Shown: positions 48,727-58,303 of the stretch, piece by piece
How positions within the stretch are numbered: position 1 is the stretch's first letter
Layout of the letters: each line of letters starts with the position of its first letter
Source of the DNA: Ciceribacter lividus
Lineage (GTDB): Bacteria > Pseudomonadota > Alphaproteobacteria > Rhizobiales > Rhizobiaceae
Direction: 5' to 3'
Assembly: GCF_003337715.1 (NCBI RefSeq)
Contig: NZ_QPIX01000005.1
Location: forward strand, 62,001-126,000
Length of the DNA stretch: 64,000 bases
Made by a program: the position numbers and the translations under genes
Notes under the pieces: model-generated
Seen by the model: only the letters and a program-made list of their open reading frames with translations
Told to the model about the DNA's origin: nothing
Database searches by the model: none

Positions 48727-48772
48727 GAGTGTTATGGGAGACCTTCGGTCGCGCTGTTCATGGGAGGAGTGA

Positions 48773-49222
48773 ATGCCGTCATTTCTGGTCCGCGCCTTGA
48801 GCGAGCGGATGAAATTGCCCGTCGTCGACGAGACGTCGATCGATGCCTTCCTTGCGCAGGAGGCGTCGGAGCCGGAGCATAGCCTGTTGTTTTTCACCGG
48901 CGATCCGGCACAGCGCAGCGAGAGCAACGATGTCGCGGTGGTCATGCCGGAGATCCTGCAGAGCTTCCAGGGCCGGCTCAAGGGCGCGGTGGTCGCCCGG
49001 GATGCCGAGGAGAAGCTGAAGGCGCGCTTCCACGTCGTGATGATGCCGAGCCTGGTGGTCACGCGGCGTGACGAGGTGCTCGGCGTCCTGCCGCGTATCC
49101 GCGACTGGTCGGAATACATGGAGGAAATCGGCCGCTGGCTGCTGCCCGGCACGCCGGCCCTGCCTCCGTCCGCGGGGCCGAAGGTGGAAATCAACTATTC
49201 AGGCAAGGGAGCAAGCGCATGA
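48773..49222 (+). CDS. hupG: HupG/HyaE family hydrogenase assembly protein
   Basis: 149 residues with a thioredoxin-like fold but no CxxC pair: HSLLFFTGDPAQRSESNDVAVVMPEIL, FHVVMMPSLVVTRRDEVLGVLPRI. HyaE/HupG proteins act as chaperones for the Tat-exported small subunit. First gene after the sigma-54 element at 48711; overlaps hupH by four bases. Confidence 0.9.
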   Translation: MPSFLVRALSERMKLPVVDETSIDAFLAQEASEPEHSLLFFTGDPAQRSESNDVAVVMPEILQSFQGRLKGAVVARDAEEKLKARFHVVMMPSLVVTRRDEVLGVLPRIRDWSEYMEEIGRWLLPGTPALPPSAGPKVEINYSGKGASA

Positions 49223-50067
49223 AGGCCGGGTTTTGGGTCGCCCCCGAGGGCGAGGATGCGGCTATGACCGTCATGCCGATCGACGCGGAGCCGCCAACGG
49301 CCACCCGCAGGCTGAACTATCTCGCGACCGCGAGTGCGGAGGATATGATCCGCCGTTGCCGCAGGACGGCGGAGCTGCTGCCGAAGATCGCCGATGCGCT
49401 GGCGGTGAAGAAGGCTGACGAACCCGGAACGCTCTTCGACATCACCGATTTCCCGGAGGACGACCGCGAGCTCATCTCGCAGACGCTCGGCGAGGGCGAG
49501 GTCGCGGGCGTCGTCGCGCTGCAGAACGGTGTCCTTGCACAGATCCAGGAAGCCGTGATGGCGGGCGTCTGGCGCATCCGTTTCACGAGCGCTGACGGAG
49601 TTCTCCTCGCCGACTACATCGAGGTTGCCGCGATTCCGGCGGCCGTCCGCGAGGCGACGTCCGCTCTGCCGGCGAGCTTTTCCGTCGGCGAGCCGCCGGC
49701 CGGCGCCATGAACGTCATGCCCGTCCTGCACGAGATCGGCGAGCGCGTCGCGGGCCATCGCGAGGGCGATGCCTCCCACACGATCACCTTCTCGCTGTTG
49801 CCGATGAGCCCGGACGACATGGGCTTCCTGCAGGAGACGCTCGGTCCCGGCCCGGTGCAACTGACTTCCCGCGGCTACGGCACCTGCCGCATACTTGCGA
49901 CCGGTGTCCGCCATGTGTGGTCGGTGCAGTTCTACAACGCCATGGACACGATTATCCTCGACACGCTGGAGATCGGCGGGACGCCGTCCGTCGCGATTGC
50001 GGCGGAGGAGGATTTTCGCGACTCGGAAAGCCGCCTGCGGGAGATCGAGGAGGCCTATTTCAAATGA
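49219..50067 (+). CDS. hupH: HupH/HyaF family hydrogenase expression/formation protein
   Basis: 282 residues. N-terminal half around NYLATASAEDMIRRCRRTAELLP, C-terminal half with LLPMSPDDMGFLQETLGPGPVQLTSRGYGTCRI and WSVQFYNAMDTIILDTLEIGG, the conserved HyaF/HupH block. It assists small-subunit cluster assembly or complex formation. ATGA overlaps join it to hupG and hupI. Confidence 0.92.
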   Translation: MKAGFWVAPEGEDAAMTVMPIDAEPPTATRRLNYLATASAEDMIRRCRRTAELLPKIADALAVKKADEPGTLFDITDFPEDDRELISQTLGEGEVAGVVALQNGVLAQIQEAVMAGVWRIRFTSADGVLLADYIEVAAIPAAVREATSALPASFSVGEPPAGAMNVMPVLHEIGERVAGHREGDASHTITFSLLPMSPDDMGFLQETLGPGPVQLTSRGYGTCRILATGVRHVWSVQFYNAMDTIILDTLEIGGTPSVAIAAEEDFRDSESRLREIEEAYFK

Positions 50068-50279
50068 GCGGCTTCGAGAATTTCGGCAAGCGCGAGACGG
50101 TGGACGCCGCCGACCGCATGGAATGCGGCATCTGCTGGCATGTCTACGATCCGGCCGAAGGGGATCCTGTCTGGCAGATCGACATCGGCACGGCTTTTGC
50201 CGACCTGCCGCCGGACTGGCGCTGCCCGAACTGCGATGCCCCGCAGGAAAAGTTCATGAGGCTCGGCGATGGAGGCTGA
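50064..50279 (+). CDS. hupI: Rubredoxin HupI
   Basis: 71 residues from ATG 50064 in an ATGA overlap with hupH. Two rubredoxin knuckles [16 protein letters not shown] and [14 protein letters not shown] hold one Fe(Cys)4 centre. HupI-type rubredoxins serve uptake-hydrogenase assembly in air, probably as electron or redox partner for the small-subunit clusters. Confidence 0.95.
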   Translation: MSGFENFGKRETVDAADRMECGICWHVYDPAEGDPVWQIDIGTAFADLPPDWRCPNCDAPQEKFMRLGDGG

Positions 50280-50790
50280 AGCGGACCGGCAGACCGCAGA
50301 GATGCAGGCGGCGGAGATCGCGCGCCGGCTGGAGGCACGCTATCGCGTTATCGCCGAGACGGCGATGGCCGACGTGCCGATCTGCAATGCCGCGCTCGAA
50401 GTCGCAAGCTGCGGTTTCCGCCCTTGGGGCGGCCGCGCCTTCGGTGTCGTCGTGACGCCCTGGTTCATGAACCTGCTCGCCGTCGATCTGCCCGGGGTGG
50501 AAAGCCCGCCGGCAGCAAACGGCACGACCGTGCGCGCCTTCCTTCCGGCGGGCGAGGTGGAACTGATCGCCGGCGAGCTGGAGGGTATCGGCCGGGTTGA
50601 CGCCTGTTCGCTCTTTTCGCCGGTCCTCGAATTTTCCTCGATGGAAGTGGCAATCGAGACCGCCATCGAGGCCGCCAACGCTTTCTTCGATCCCGAGGCG
50701 CTGGCCGAGCCGCCTCCGCCCGCGCCGGCCGTCAATCGGCGTGACCTCTTGCGCGGACGTTTCGGGTCTCGCGAGGAGGCGCAGCCATGA
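50269..50790 (+). CDS. hupJ: HupJ/HybE family [NiFe]-hydrogenase assembly chaperone
   Basis: 173 residues, overlapping hupI by 11 bases. [33 protein letters not shown] is the HybE-family core, followed by [20 protein letters not shown] and a Pro-rich linker with [10 protein letters not shown] at the end. Family members bind precursor subunits before Tat export. ATGA overlap with hupK. Confidence 0.9.
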   Translation: MEAEADRQTAEMQAAEIARRLEARYRVIAETAMADVPICNAALEVASCGFRPWGGRAFGVVVTPWFMNLLAVDLPGVESPPAANGTTVRAFLPAGEVELIAGELEGIGRVDACSLFSPVLEFSSMEVAIETAIEAANAFFDPEALAEPPPPAPAVNRRDLLRGRFGSREEAQP

Positions 50791-51884
50791 CGTTTGCGCT
50801 CGGTGCCGGTTCGATCAGGATCGACGTGACGGTATCGCGCGGGCAGGTCTGCGCGGTCGCGCTTTCCGCCGATCGTCCGCAGGGACTGGCGCAGATGTTC
50901 GTTGGCCGAAATCCGCAGGAAGCGCCGCAGCTCGCCGGCCGGCTCTTCTCGCTCTGCGGGTTTGCCCAGTCGACGGCGTCGACGCTTGCCGTCGCCGCGG
51001 CGAAAGGCGAGCCGGTGCCGGACGATAGGCGGCGGGATCTCGCCATGGGCGTGCTCGCCGAGCGGGTGTTCGAGACGCTGCGGGCCCTCGTCATGCAATG
51101 GCCGACGAATGCCGGCGCCCGCTCTGCCGCACAGGCAGCGCCGGCGCTCCGCAAGGCGCTTGCCGCGTCGCAGTCGATCATCGCCGGTGCGGCACGGGGC
51201 GCCGAGATGGCCGCATCCGTGACGACGCTCGAAGACGCCGCCGCCGCTCTGGGCGCGGCGAAGATGGAAACACCATCTGCCGGCACCCTGTGTGGCGCGA
51301 TCCTCGCCGAACTGCAGGGTGCCGATAGTTTCCCGCACCGGGCTCCGGACGGTCTCTCGCCGGACGAGGACCCTGCGGTGGTGGACCTGATGCGCCGTGA
51401 GGCGGGCTTCTGCACGCGGCCGCATCTCGCCGGACGGGTGGTCGAAACCGGCGCCTATGCGCGGCTCGGCGATGTCCTGCCCGCGCATGGTCCGTATCTT
51501 GCCGCCCGGTTCTCCGCTCGTCTTGAGGACGTCCGCGAGAGCCTCGACGCGTTGCGGGCGCTTGCGGAAGGAAAGACAGGGGATCTTGCGGGCTTGATGC
51601 GCTCGGGAGAATTGTCCAACAATGCCGGCTTCGGCGCCGTGGAGTGCGCGCGGGGGAGGCTTTATCACGAGGTGGAGATCGGCGCGGACGGCAGGCTTTC
51701 GGCCTATCGCATGCTCGCTCCGACGGAGTGGAATTTTCACCCCGCCGGGCCCTTCGTCGAGACGTTACTGTCGAGCCGTATCGGGGAGGGCGAGACAGCG
51801 CGCACGAGAGTGTCGCAGCTGGCAGCGCTCTTCGATCCGTGCGTGGCGTTCGAAATCAGGCTGAAGGACGCAGTGCATGCATGA
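50787..51884 (+). CDS. hupK: HupK, scaffold protein related to hydrogenase large subunits
   Basis: 365 residues. The C-terminus [24 protein letters not shown] then [12 protein letters not shown] echoes the large-subunit end TTWN...P and DPCxxC, but the second Cys is Phe; the N-terminal RxCGxC pair is reduced to LCGFAQS. This degenerate large-subunit look is known for HupK, thought to act as a scaffold or cofactor transfer site. It overlaps hypA by eight bases. Confidence 0.9.
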   Translation: MTFALGAGSIRIDVTVSRGQVCAVALSADRPQGLAQMFVGRNPQEAPQLAGRLFSLCGFAQSTASTLAVAAAKGEPVPDDRRRDLAMGVLAERVFETLRALVMQWPTNAGARSAAQAAPALRKALAASQSIIAGAARGAEMAASVTTLEDAAAALGAAKMETPSAGTLCGAILAELQGADSFPHRAPDGLSPDEDPAVVDLMRREAGFCTRPHLAGRVVETGAYARLGDVLPAHGPYLAARFSARLEDVRESLDALRALAEGKTGDLAGLMRSGELSNNAGFGAVECARGRLYHEVEIGADGRLSAYRMLAPTEWNFHPAGPFVETLLSSRIGEGETARTRVSQLAALFDPCVAFEIRLKDAVHA

Positions 51885-52218
51885 GATGTCGCTGATGGAA
51901 AGCGTGGTGGAGATCGCCTGCGAAACGGCAGAAAAGGCCGGCGCCGCGAAGGTGAAAGTGATCCGCCTCGACGTCGGCGTGCTGAGCCACGTCGACCCCG
52001 ACGCACTTCTCTTCTGCTACGAAGCGATCCGCCGAGGCAGCCTCGCCGAAGAGGCGGAGCTTCGCATCAACCGGGTGGCGGGCGAGGGCTGGTGCCTCGA
52101 CTGCGGCAAGACGGTGCCGCTTGCGGAGCGCTTCGGGGCTTGTCCAGAATGCGGGCAGTATCATGTGCAGATGACGGCTGGCGACGAATTGAAGATCAGG
52201 GATTTGGAGGTGATCTGA
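51877..52218 (+). CDS. hypA: Hydrogenase nickel incorporation protein HypA
   Basis: 113 residues. [14 protein letters not shown] start provides the N-terminal His that binds nickel; zinc site CLDCGK...CPECGQYH. It hands nickel with HypB to the large subunit. Overlaps hypB by one base (TGATG). Confidence 0.96.
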   Translation: MHEMSLMESVVEIACETAEKAGAAKVKVIRLDVGVLSHVDPDALLFCYEAIRRGSLAEEAELRINRVAGEGWCLDCGKTVPLAERFGACPECGQYHVQMTAGDELKIRDLEVI

Positions 52219-53144
52219 TGTGCACGGTATGCGGTTGCGGGACGGAGCCCGTTGTCGAAAAAGGTCACGCCCATGCTCACGGGCACGGGCACGGACATCA
52301 TCACGACGATCATCATCATGACCATGATGACCATCACGCGCACGCGCATCCGCATGGCGATGGGCATTCCCACGATCATGAGCACCAGCATGAGCACGGC
52401 GACGAAGGTGTCATCCATTACGGCCAGGGTATTGCCGGCGTCCATGTCCCGGGCATGAGCCAGGAGCGGATCATCCAGGTCGAGCGAGACATCCTGTCGA
52501 AGAACGACGGCTTCGCCGCGGAAAACCGGGCCTATTTCGCTCACAATGGCATCTTCGCCCTGAACTTCGTGTCGAGCCCCGGTTCCGGCAAGACGAGCCT
52601 CCTGGTGCGCACGATCAGCGACCTCAGGGAACGGTTGGCGATCGGCGTCGTCGAGGGCGACCAGCAGACCTCCAATGATGCCGCCCGCATCCGCGAGACC
52701 GGTGCGCCGGCGATCCAGGTCAATACCGGCAAGGGCTGTCACCTCGACGCGCACATGGTCGGCCATGCCGTCGAGGAACTCGCGCCGCCGAAGAACAGCG
52801 TGCTTTTCATCGAGAATGTCGGGAATCTCGTCTGTCCCGCCGCCTTCGATCTCGGCGAGGCGCACAAGGTGGTGCTGCTCTCGGTGACGGAAGGCGAGGA
52901 CAAGCCGCTCAAATATCCCGACATGTTCGCTGCCGCCGACCTGATGATCCTGAACAAGGCCGACCTGCTGCCGCACCTCGATTTCGATGTCGGCGCCTGC
53001 ATCGCGAATGCGCTCAGGGTCAATCCGAAGCTGCAGACGCTGGTTGTCTCGGCAAGGACCGGCGAGGGCATGCCGGCCTTCTATTCGTGGATCGAGGCGA
53101 ACGCCGCCATGGCCGTCACCCGGGCACTGGCGAAGGCAGGCTGA
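52218..53144 (+). CDS. hypB: Hydrogenase nickel incorporation GTPase HypB
   Basis: 308 residues from ATG 52218. MCTVCGCG metal motif, then about 45 residues very rich in His and Asp (from about 17 to 62) which may store nickel, then the GTPase: P-loop [39 protein letters not shown], and NKADLL. It provides energy for nickel insertion. Start overlaps the hypA stop. Confidence 0.97.
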   Translation: MCTVCGCGTEPVVEKGHAHAHGHGHGHHHDDHHHDHDDHHAHAHPHGDGHSHDHEHQHEHGDEGVIHYGQGIAGVHVPGMSQERIIQVERDILSKNDGFAAENRAYFAHNGIFALNFVSSPGSGKTSLLVRTISDLRERLAIGVVEGDQQTSNDAARIRETGAPAIQVNTGKGCHLDAHMVGHAVEELAPPKNSVLFIENVGNLVCPAAFDLGEAHKVVLLSVTEGEDKPLKYPDMFAAADLMILNKADLLPHLDFDVGACIANALRVNPKLQTLVVSARTGEGMPAFYSWIEANAAMAVTRALAKAG

Positions 53145-53146
53145 GC

Positions 53147-55411
53147 ATGCTGCAGCGGAACCCGGCCCCCTCCCGCTCGATGCCGCCGCGCAGGCTCCGC
53201 CTGCGGGTGCGCGGCGTCGTGCAGGGCGTCGGCTTCCGCCCCTTCGCCTTCGGGCTCGCCCGTCGTTACGGGCTTTCGGGGTTCGTGCTGAACGACAGCG
53301 AAGGCGTCCTGATCGAGGTCGAGGGCGGGCCGGTCGAGGACTTTCGTGCGGCTCTGCGTGCGGAGGCACCGGCGCTCGCCCGCATCGATGCGGTGGAGGC
53401 CGAGGAGCGACCGCTCGGTCATGACGCGGACTTCGTGATCGCGGAAAGCCGCGGCGGCAAGGCGGCGACACGGATCGGCGCCGATGCCGCGACCTGTCCG
53501 GAGTGCCTGCGGGAGCTGCGCGATCCGGAAAGCCGCTTCTTCGGCTACGCTTTCGTCAACTGCACCCATTGCGGCCCGCGTTACACCATCACCCGGGCGC
53601 TGCCCTATGACCGGGCGCAGACATCAATGGCGGGTTTTGCCATGTGCCCGGCCTGCGCGTCGGATTACCGCGATCCGGAAAACCGGCGCTTCCACGCCGA
53701 GCCGGTCGCCTGTCCGGCTTGCGGACCGCGCCTCAGCCACCGGATCGAAGACATCGCCGCAGCGCTCCTCGACGGCAGGATCGTCGCGCTGAAGGGGATC
53801 GGCGGCTTCCACCTGTTGTGCGACGCGCAAAACGCCGACGCGATCGCGAAACTGCGCCGGCGAAAGGCGCGCGACGAAAAGCCCTTTGCGGTGATGGTCG
53901 GCGATATCGCGACGGCGCGCCGCTTCGCCGATCCGACCCCCGCGGAGGAGGAGCTGCTTTTGGGCGCCGCCCGCCCGGTGGTGCTTGTCGAGGGACGGGG
54001 CAGGCTGCCGGCGGGGATTGCGGCTGGCCTTTCCCGTATCGGTGTCATGCTTGCCTATGCGCCGGTCCATCACCTGCTGTTTGATGAACTGGTGCGGCGA
54101 TCACCGACAACCCCGGTTGCACTGGTCGCGACCAGCGCCAATCCGGGAGGCGAGCCGCTCGCGGCCACCAACGAGGACGCGGAGCGCCGGCTCGCCACGA
54201 TCGCCGACCTCATCGTCACCCACGATCGCGACATCCTGGTCAGGGCGGACGATTCGGTGATGCAGGTCGTTGCCGGTGCCCCGGCCTTCCTGCGGCGCGC
54301 CCGCGGCTTCGTGCCGGAACCGGTCGACCTCGGGTCCGACGGGCCATCGGCGATCGCGCTCGGTGCGGACCTCAAGAACACCGTCTGCCTGACCCGCGGC
54401 CGTGAGGCTTTCGTCTCCCAGCATGTCGGTGGGCTCGACAATGCCGAGACGCTGCGTTTTCAGCGCGAGACGGTCGAACATCTCTGCCGCATTCTGGCGA
54501 TCCGTCCGGATTATGCCGCCTGTGATCTGCATCCGGATTTCCGGTCGGTCCGGCTTGCCGAAGATCTCGGCCTGCCGCTGGTGCGCGTGCAGCACCATGT
54601 CGCCCATGTTGCGGCGGTTGCCGCCGAAGACAGGCTGGAGGGCGCATTGCTCGGGCTTGCCCTCGACGGTCACGGCTACGGCGCCGATGGCGGCATCTGG
54701 GGCGGCGAACTGCTGATGCTCGACGGCTGCCGCTGGCGGCGCCTCGGTCATCTGGCGACGCTGCCGCTTGCCGGCGGCGACCGCGCCGCGCGCGAACCCT
54801 GGCGGATGGCCGTCGGCGCGCTGGTCGCAGCCGGACGGGGCGATCTCGCCCACGAGATCTTTGCGGGGGCTCCGGAGGCCGCGCGGCTCGTGGCCATGCT
54901 GGAGGGCGGAATGCGGATTGCCGAAACCTCGAGCCTCGGCCGGCTCTTCGATGCGGCGGCGGCGATCGCCGGGGCTCGCATGGTCCAGACCTTCGAAGGG
55001 CAGGCTGCGATGGAATTCGAGGCCATCGCCCATGAGGTGGAGGCGGATACCGAGGGCTACCGGATCGAGAACTGCGTCGTGGATTTTCGGCCGCTGCTGG
55101 TGCGGATGGCCGAGCAGGGGCTCAAGGGGGCTGCCGCCTCCAGCCTCTTCCATGCAACGCTCATCGCCGGCCTTGCCGAATGGACGCTCGCCACCGCAAG
55201 GACAGAGAGGCTCGACCGCGTCGTGCTCTCCGGCGGCTGCCTCGCCAACCGCAGGCTTGCAGAGGGCCTTCGCGCAAGGCTCTCGGCCGCCGGCATCGAA
55301 ACCTGCCTGCCGCAGGCGGTGCCCGCCGGCGACGGCGGCCTGTCGCTCGGCCAGGCGGCCTTTGCGCGGCATGTCATCGCGAACGACAGAACACAAGTGG
55401 AGGAGCCGTAG
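53147..55411 (+). CDS. hypF: Carbamoyltransferase HypF
   Basis: 754 residues from ATG 53147, two bases after hypB. Four domains in order: acylphosphatase (VRGVVQGVGFRPFAFGLARR, about 20-105); two zinc fingers (CPECLRELRDPE...CTHCGPRYT and CPACASDYRD...CPACGPRLS, about 120-195); a YrdC-like domain (ALKGIGGFHLLCDA onward); and a Kae1-like domain (VQHHVAHVAAV, LSGGCLANRRLAEGL). It turns carbamoyl phosphate into the precursor of the active-site cyanide ligands, delivered to HypE. All domains look intact. Confidence 0.97.
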   Translation: MLQRNPAPSRSMPPRRLRLRVRGVVQGVGFRPFAFGLARRYGLSGFVLNDSEGVLIEVEGGPVEDFRAALRAEAPALARIDAVEAEERPLGHDADFVIAESRGGKAATRIGADAATCPECLRELRDPESRFFGYAFVNCTHCGPRYTITRALPYDRAQTSMAGFAMCPACASDYRDPENRRFHAEPVACPACGPRLSHRIEDIAAALLDGRIVALKGIGGFHLLCDAQNADAIAKLRRRKARDEKPFAVMVGDIATARRFADPTPAEEELLLGAARPVVLVEGRGRLPAGIAAGLSRIGVMLAYAPVHHLLFDELVRRSPTTPVALVATSANPGGEPLAATNEDAERRLATIADLIVTHDRDILVRADDSVMQVVAGAPAFLRRARGFVPEPVDLGSDGPSAIALGADLKNTVCLTRGREAFVSQHVGGLDNAETLRFQRETVEHLCRILAIRPDYAACDLHPDFRSVRLAEDLGLPLVRVQHHVAHVAAVAAEDRLEGALLGLALDGHGYGADGGIWGGELLMLDGCRWRRLGHLATLPLAGGDRAAREPWRMAVGALVAAGRGDLAHEIFAGAPEAARLVAMLEGGMRIAETSSLGRLFDAAAAIAGARMVQTFEGQAAMEFEAIAHEVEADTEGYRIENCVVDFRPLLVRMAEQGLKGAAASSLFHATLIAGLAEWTLATARTERLDRVVLSGGCLANRRLAEGLRARLSAAGIETCLPQAVPAGDGGLSLGQAAFARHVIANDRTQVEEP

Positions 55412-55413
55412 GC

Positions 55414-55641
55414 ATGTGTCTTGCTATACCCGTTCAGGTGAAGGAGGTGCTTCCCGGTGAGATGGCGAGGGTGACGCTCGACGGCGTCTCGAAGGTCATT
55501 TCGATCGCCCTCGTCGATGACGTGAAGCCCGGAGACTATCTCGTGCTGCACGTCGGCTACGCGCTCGCGAAGATCGAGCCGGAGGAGGCGGAACGGACGC
55601 TGGAACTGCTCCGGCTGGCGGCAGAGGGGGCGGCGGCATGA
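55414..55641 (+). CDS. hypC: Hydrogenase assembly chaperone HypC
   Basis: 75 residues starting MCLAIPVQVKEV with the N-terminal Cys that binds the Fe(CN)2CO group. VDDVKPGDYLVLHVGYALAKI is the conserved second block. Two bases after hypF and an ATGA overlap with hypD. Distinct from HupF at 48292. Confidence 0.96.
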   Translation: MCLAIPVQVKEVLPGEMARVTLDGVSKVISIALVDDVKPGDYLVLHVGYALAKIEPEEAERTLELLRLAAEGAAA

Positions 55642-56795
55642 AATACATCGACGAATACCGCGACGGCAGATTGGCCAAGGACATTGCCCGGCAGATCGCC
55701 ACGCGCGCTCGGCCGGATCGGGCCTATCATTTCATGGAATTCTGCGGCGGTCACACCCATGCAATCTCGCGCTACGGCCTCGAGGACTTGCTGCCCGCAA
55801 ATGTCCGGATGATCCACGGGCCGGGCTGTCCCGTCTGCGTTCTGCCGATCGGCCGCGTGGACGCGGCGATCGCGCTCGCCATGCGCCCCGAGATCACGCT
55901 CTGCACTTATGGCGACCTGATGCGGGTACCCGGCTCGAACGGGTCGAGCCTCCTGAAAGCCAAGGCAGCCGGCGCCGATATCCGAATGGTCTATTCGACG
56001 CTCGATGCGATACGGATCGCCGAGGAAGAGACCGACCGCGAGGTCGTGTTCTTCGCCATCGGCTTCGAAACCACGACGCCGCCGACCGCGCTCGCGCTGC
56101 GCTTCGCGATCGAAAAGAAGATTGAGAACTTTTCGATCTTCTGCAATCACGTGCTGACGCCTTCGGCGATCCAGAAGATCCTGGAGAGCCCGCAGGTAGG
56201 CCTCTCTGACGCAGTCAGGATCGAGGGTTTCATCGGCCCGGCCCACGTCTCGACCGTGATCGGTACCGAACCCTACCGCCGTTTCGCCGATGAGTTTGGC
56301 AAGCCGATCGTGGTGGCGGGCTTCGAGCCGCTTGATGTGATCCAGGCGATCCTGATGCTGGTCGACCAGGTGAATGACGGCCGCCACGAAGTGGAGAACC
56401 AGTATATCCGCGCCGTCACGACCGGCGGCAACGAGAAGGCGCAGGCCGAAGTGAGCAAGTATTTCGAACTGCGCGACAGCTTCGAATGGCGCGGGCTTGG
56501 TGAGTTGCCGCTGAGCGCGCTGGTGCTCAGGCCGCAGTATGCGAAATATGACGCCGAAAAACGCTTCCAGATGGCCACGCCGGACGCGAAGGACAACCCG
56601 GCCTGCGAATGCGGCACGATCCTGCGCGGCGTCAAGCGTCCCGCGGATTGCAAGCTGTTCGGCACCGTCTGCACGCCCGACACGCCGATGGGTTCCTGCA
56701 TGGTCTCGTCTGAAGGCGCGTGCGCCGCTCACTGGACCTATGGTCGCTTTCGGGAAAAGGCGAAGGAAGCGAATGCGGGGAGGGCGGTCGCGTGA
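55638..56795 (+). CDS. hypD: Hydrogenase formation protein HypD
   Basis: 385 residues. FMEFCGGHTHAISRYG with the iron-binding Cys, IHGPGCPVCVLP, FFAIGFETTTPPTALAL, FEPLDVIQAILML and the C-terminal [4Fe-4S] region (CECGTILRGVKRPADC...CTPDTPMGSCMVSSEGAC) are all present. It builds the Fe(CN)2CO group with HypC and HypE. GTGA overlap with hypE. Confidence 0.97.
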   Translation: MKYIDEYRDGRLAKDIARQIATRARPDRAYHFMEFCGGHTHAISRYGLEDLLPANVRMIHGPGCPVCVLPIGRVDAAIALAMRPEITLCTYGDLMRVPGSNGSSLLKAKAAGADIRMVYSTLDAIRIAEEETDREVVFFAIGFETTTPPTALALRFAIEKKIENFSIFCNHVLTPSAIQKILESPQVGLSDAVRIEGFIGPAHVSTVIGTEPYRRFADEFGKPIVVAGFEPLDVIQAILMLVDQVNDGRHEVENQYIRAVTTGGNEKAQAEVSKYFELRDSFEWRGLGELPLSALVLRPQYAKYDAEKRFQMATPDAKDNPACECGTILRGVKRPADCKLFGTVCTPDTPMGSCMVSSEGACAAHWTYGRFREKAKEANAGRAVA

Positions 56796-57844
56796 ACATG
56801 GTGCTGAAAGCCTACAAGCGCAAACTCGACATTCGGAACGGCCTCGTCGATCTTTCCCACGGCGCCGGCGGCCGGGCGATGGGGCAGTTGATCGAGGGGA
56901 TATTTCACAAGGCCTTCGATAATGACTGGCTGCGCGCCGGCAACGACCAGTCGGCTTTCGCGGTGCCCGGTGGGCGGATGGTGATGACCTCGGACGGCTA
57001 TGTCGTCTCGCCTCTCTTCTTCCCCGGAGGCAATATCGGCTCGCTGGCCGTCCATGGCACCATCAACGATGTCGCCATGGCCGGTGCTGTGCCACTCTAT
57101 CTTTCGGCGAGCTTCATCATCGAGGAGGGCTTTCCGCTCGCCGACCTGGCGCGGATCGCAGAGACCATGGGAGAAGCCTCGCGCGAGGCCGGCGTGCCGA
57201 TCATCACCGGTGACACCAAGGTTGTCGAGCGCGGCAAGGCGGACGGCGTCTTCATCTCGACGGCCGGTGTCGGCGTGGTGCCGCCAAGCCTCGATCTGCG
57301 GTCGGATGCCGCCCGTCCGGGCGATGCGGTGATCGTCTCGGGCTCGATCGGCGAACACGGTGTGGCGGTAATGTCGAAGCGGGAAAATTTGGAGTTCGAC
57401 GTCGACATCGTCTCCGATACGGCGGCGCTGCACGGGCTGACCGCCGCCATGGTCGAGGTCGGCGGGGCGCATCTCCGGTTGATGCGCGACCCGACCCGCG
57501 GAGGTCTGGCGGCGACGCTGAACGAAATCGCCAACCAGTCGAAGGTCGGGTTCCGGATCGACGAGGACGGCATTCCGATGCGGCCGGAGGTGGCCGCGGC
57601 CTGCGAATTCCTCGGGCTCGATCCGCTGAACGTCGCCAACGAGGGCAAGCTGGTGGCGGTCGTCGAACCCGAAGGAGCGGATGCGATCCTCGCGGCGATG
57701 CGAAACCATCCGCTCGGCCGCGACGCCGCCATCATCGGCCACGCGGTTGCCGACGAGCACTGCTTCGTACAGATGGAGACCTCCTTCGGCGGCGGCCGGA
57801 TCGTCGACTGGCTGTCCGGCGAGCAGCTGCCGCGCATCTGCTGA
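56792..57844 (+). CDS. hypE: Hydrogenase expression/formation protein HypE
   Basis: 350 residues from GTG 56792, overlapping the hypD stop; ATG 56798 is an alternative start. PurM/AIRS fold: LSHGAGGRAMGQLIEG, TSDGYVVSPLFFPGGNIG, THGTINDVAMAGA-like region and RDPTRGGLAATLNEIA. It ends in PRIC, the C-terminal Cys that carries the thiocarboxamide converted to cyanide. Intact. Confidence 0.97.
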   Translation: MNMVLKAYKRKLDIRNGLVDLSHGAGGRAMGQLIEGIFHKAFDNDWLRAGNDQSAFAVPGGRMVMTSDGYVVSPLFFPGGNIGSLAVHGTINDVAMAGAVPLYLSASFIIEEGFPLADLARIAETMGEASREAGVPIITGDTKVVERGKADGVFISTAGVGVVPPSLDLRSDAARPGDAVIVSGSIGEHGVAVMSKRENLEFDVDIVSDTAALHGLTAAMVEVGGAHLRLMRDPTRGGLAATLNEIANQSKVGFRIDEDGIPMRPEVAAACEFLGLDPLNVANEGKLVAVVEPEGADAILAAMRNHPLGRDAAIIGHAVADEHCFVQMETSFGGGRIVDWLSGEQLPRIC

Positions 57845-57850
57845 CCAGTC

Positions 57851-58303
57851 ATGCGCATCCTGTTGTTGTGTCAGAGTTTCAATTTATTGTTGCATCGTCT
57901 TCATGTAGAGCTTCGGGAGGAGGGACGCGTCGTCTCTGTCGAACTTGACATCCACGACGACCTGACGCGGGAGATGGTGGACCTTTTTGCCCCGGACGTG
58001 ATCGTCGCGCCGTTTCTGAAAAGGGCGATCCCTGAGGCTGTCTGGTCGAACGTTCTCTGCCTCGCCGTCCATCCGGGTATCGAAGCCAGGCTCGCTGCGG
58101 ACGAGGAGAAAAAGCCGCTCTCGGCCTACCGGACCGAAGAGCTTGCCCACATGCGGCGCAATTTCTACGGCTTCGATCCGAGCTACCATGTGGCGCGGTT
58201 CGATTTTATCCATAAGATAGCGAAGTCGAGAACGCCGGCGACGCTGGCCGTTCACCGCGCCGGCGACGGCGGCAGACAGGGGGGCGCAGGGTGCAGGCCT
58301 TGA
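57851..58303 (+). pseudogene. hypX: HypX/HoxX remnant with in-frame internal deletion
   Basis: 150 residues against about 560-590 in HypX. The first 76 residues (MRILLLCQSFNLLLHRLHVE to VHPG) match the start of the formyltransferase-like domain; residues from about 77 on (ARLAADEEKKPLSAYR, NFYGFDPSYHVARFDF, SRTPATLAVHR) match the very end of the enoyl-CoA-hydratase-like domain. Roughly 420 codons between them are missing without a frameshift; the joint is near base 58079. HypX makes the active-site CO from formyl-THF in air, so this chain cannot do that. The stop overlaps hupR by 13 bases, so it may persist for translational coupling. Confidence 0.85.
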
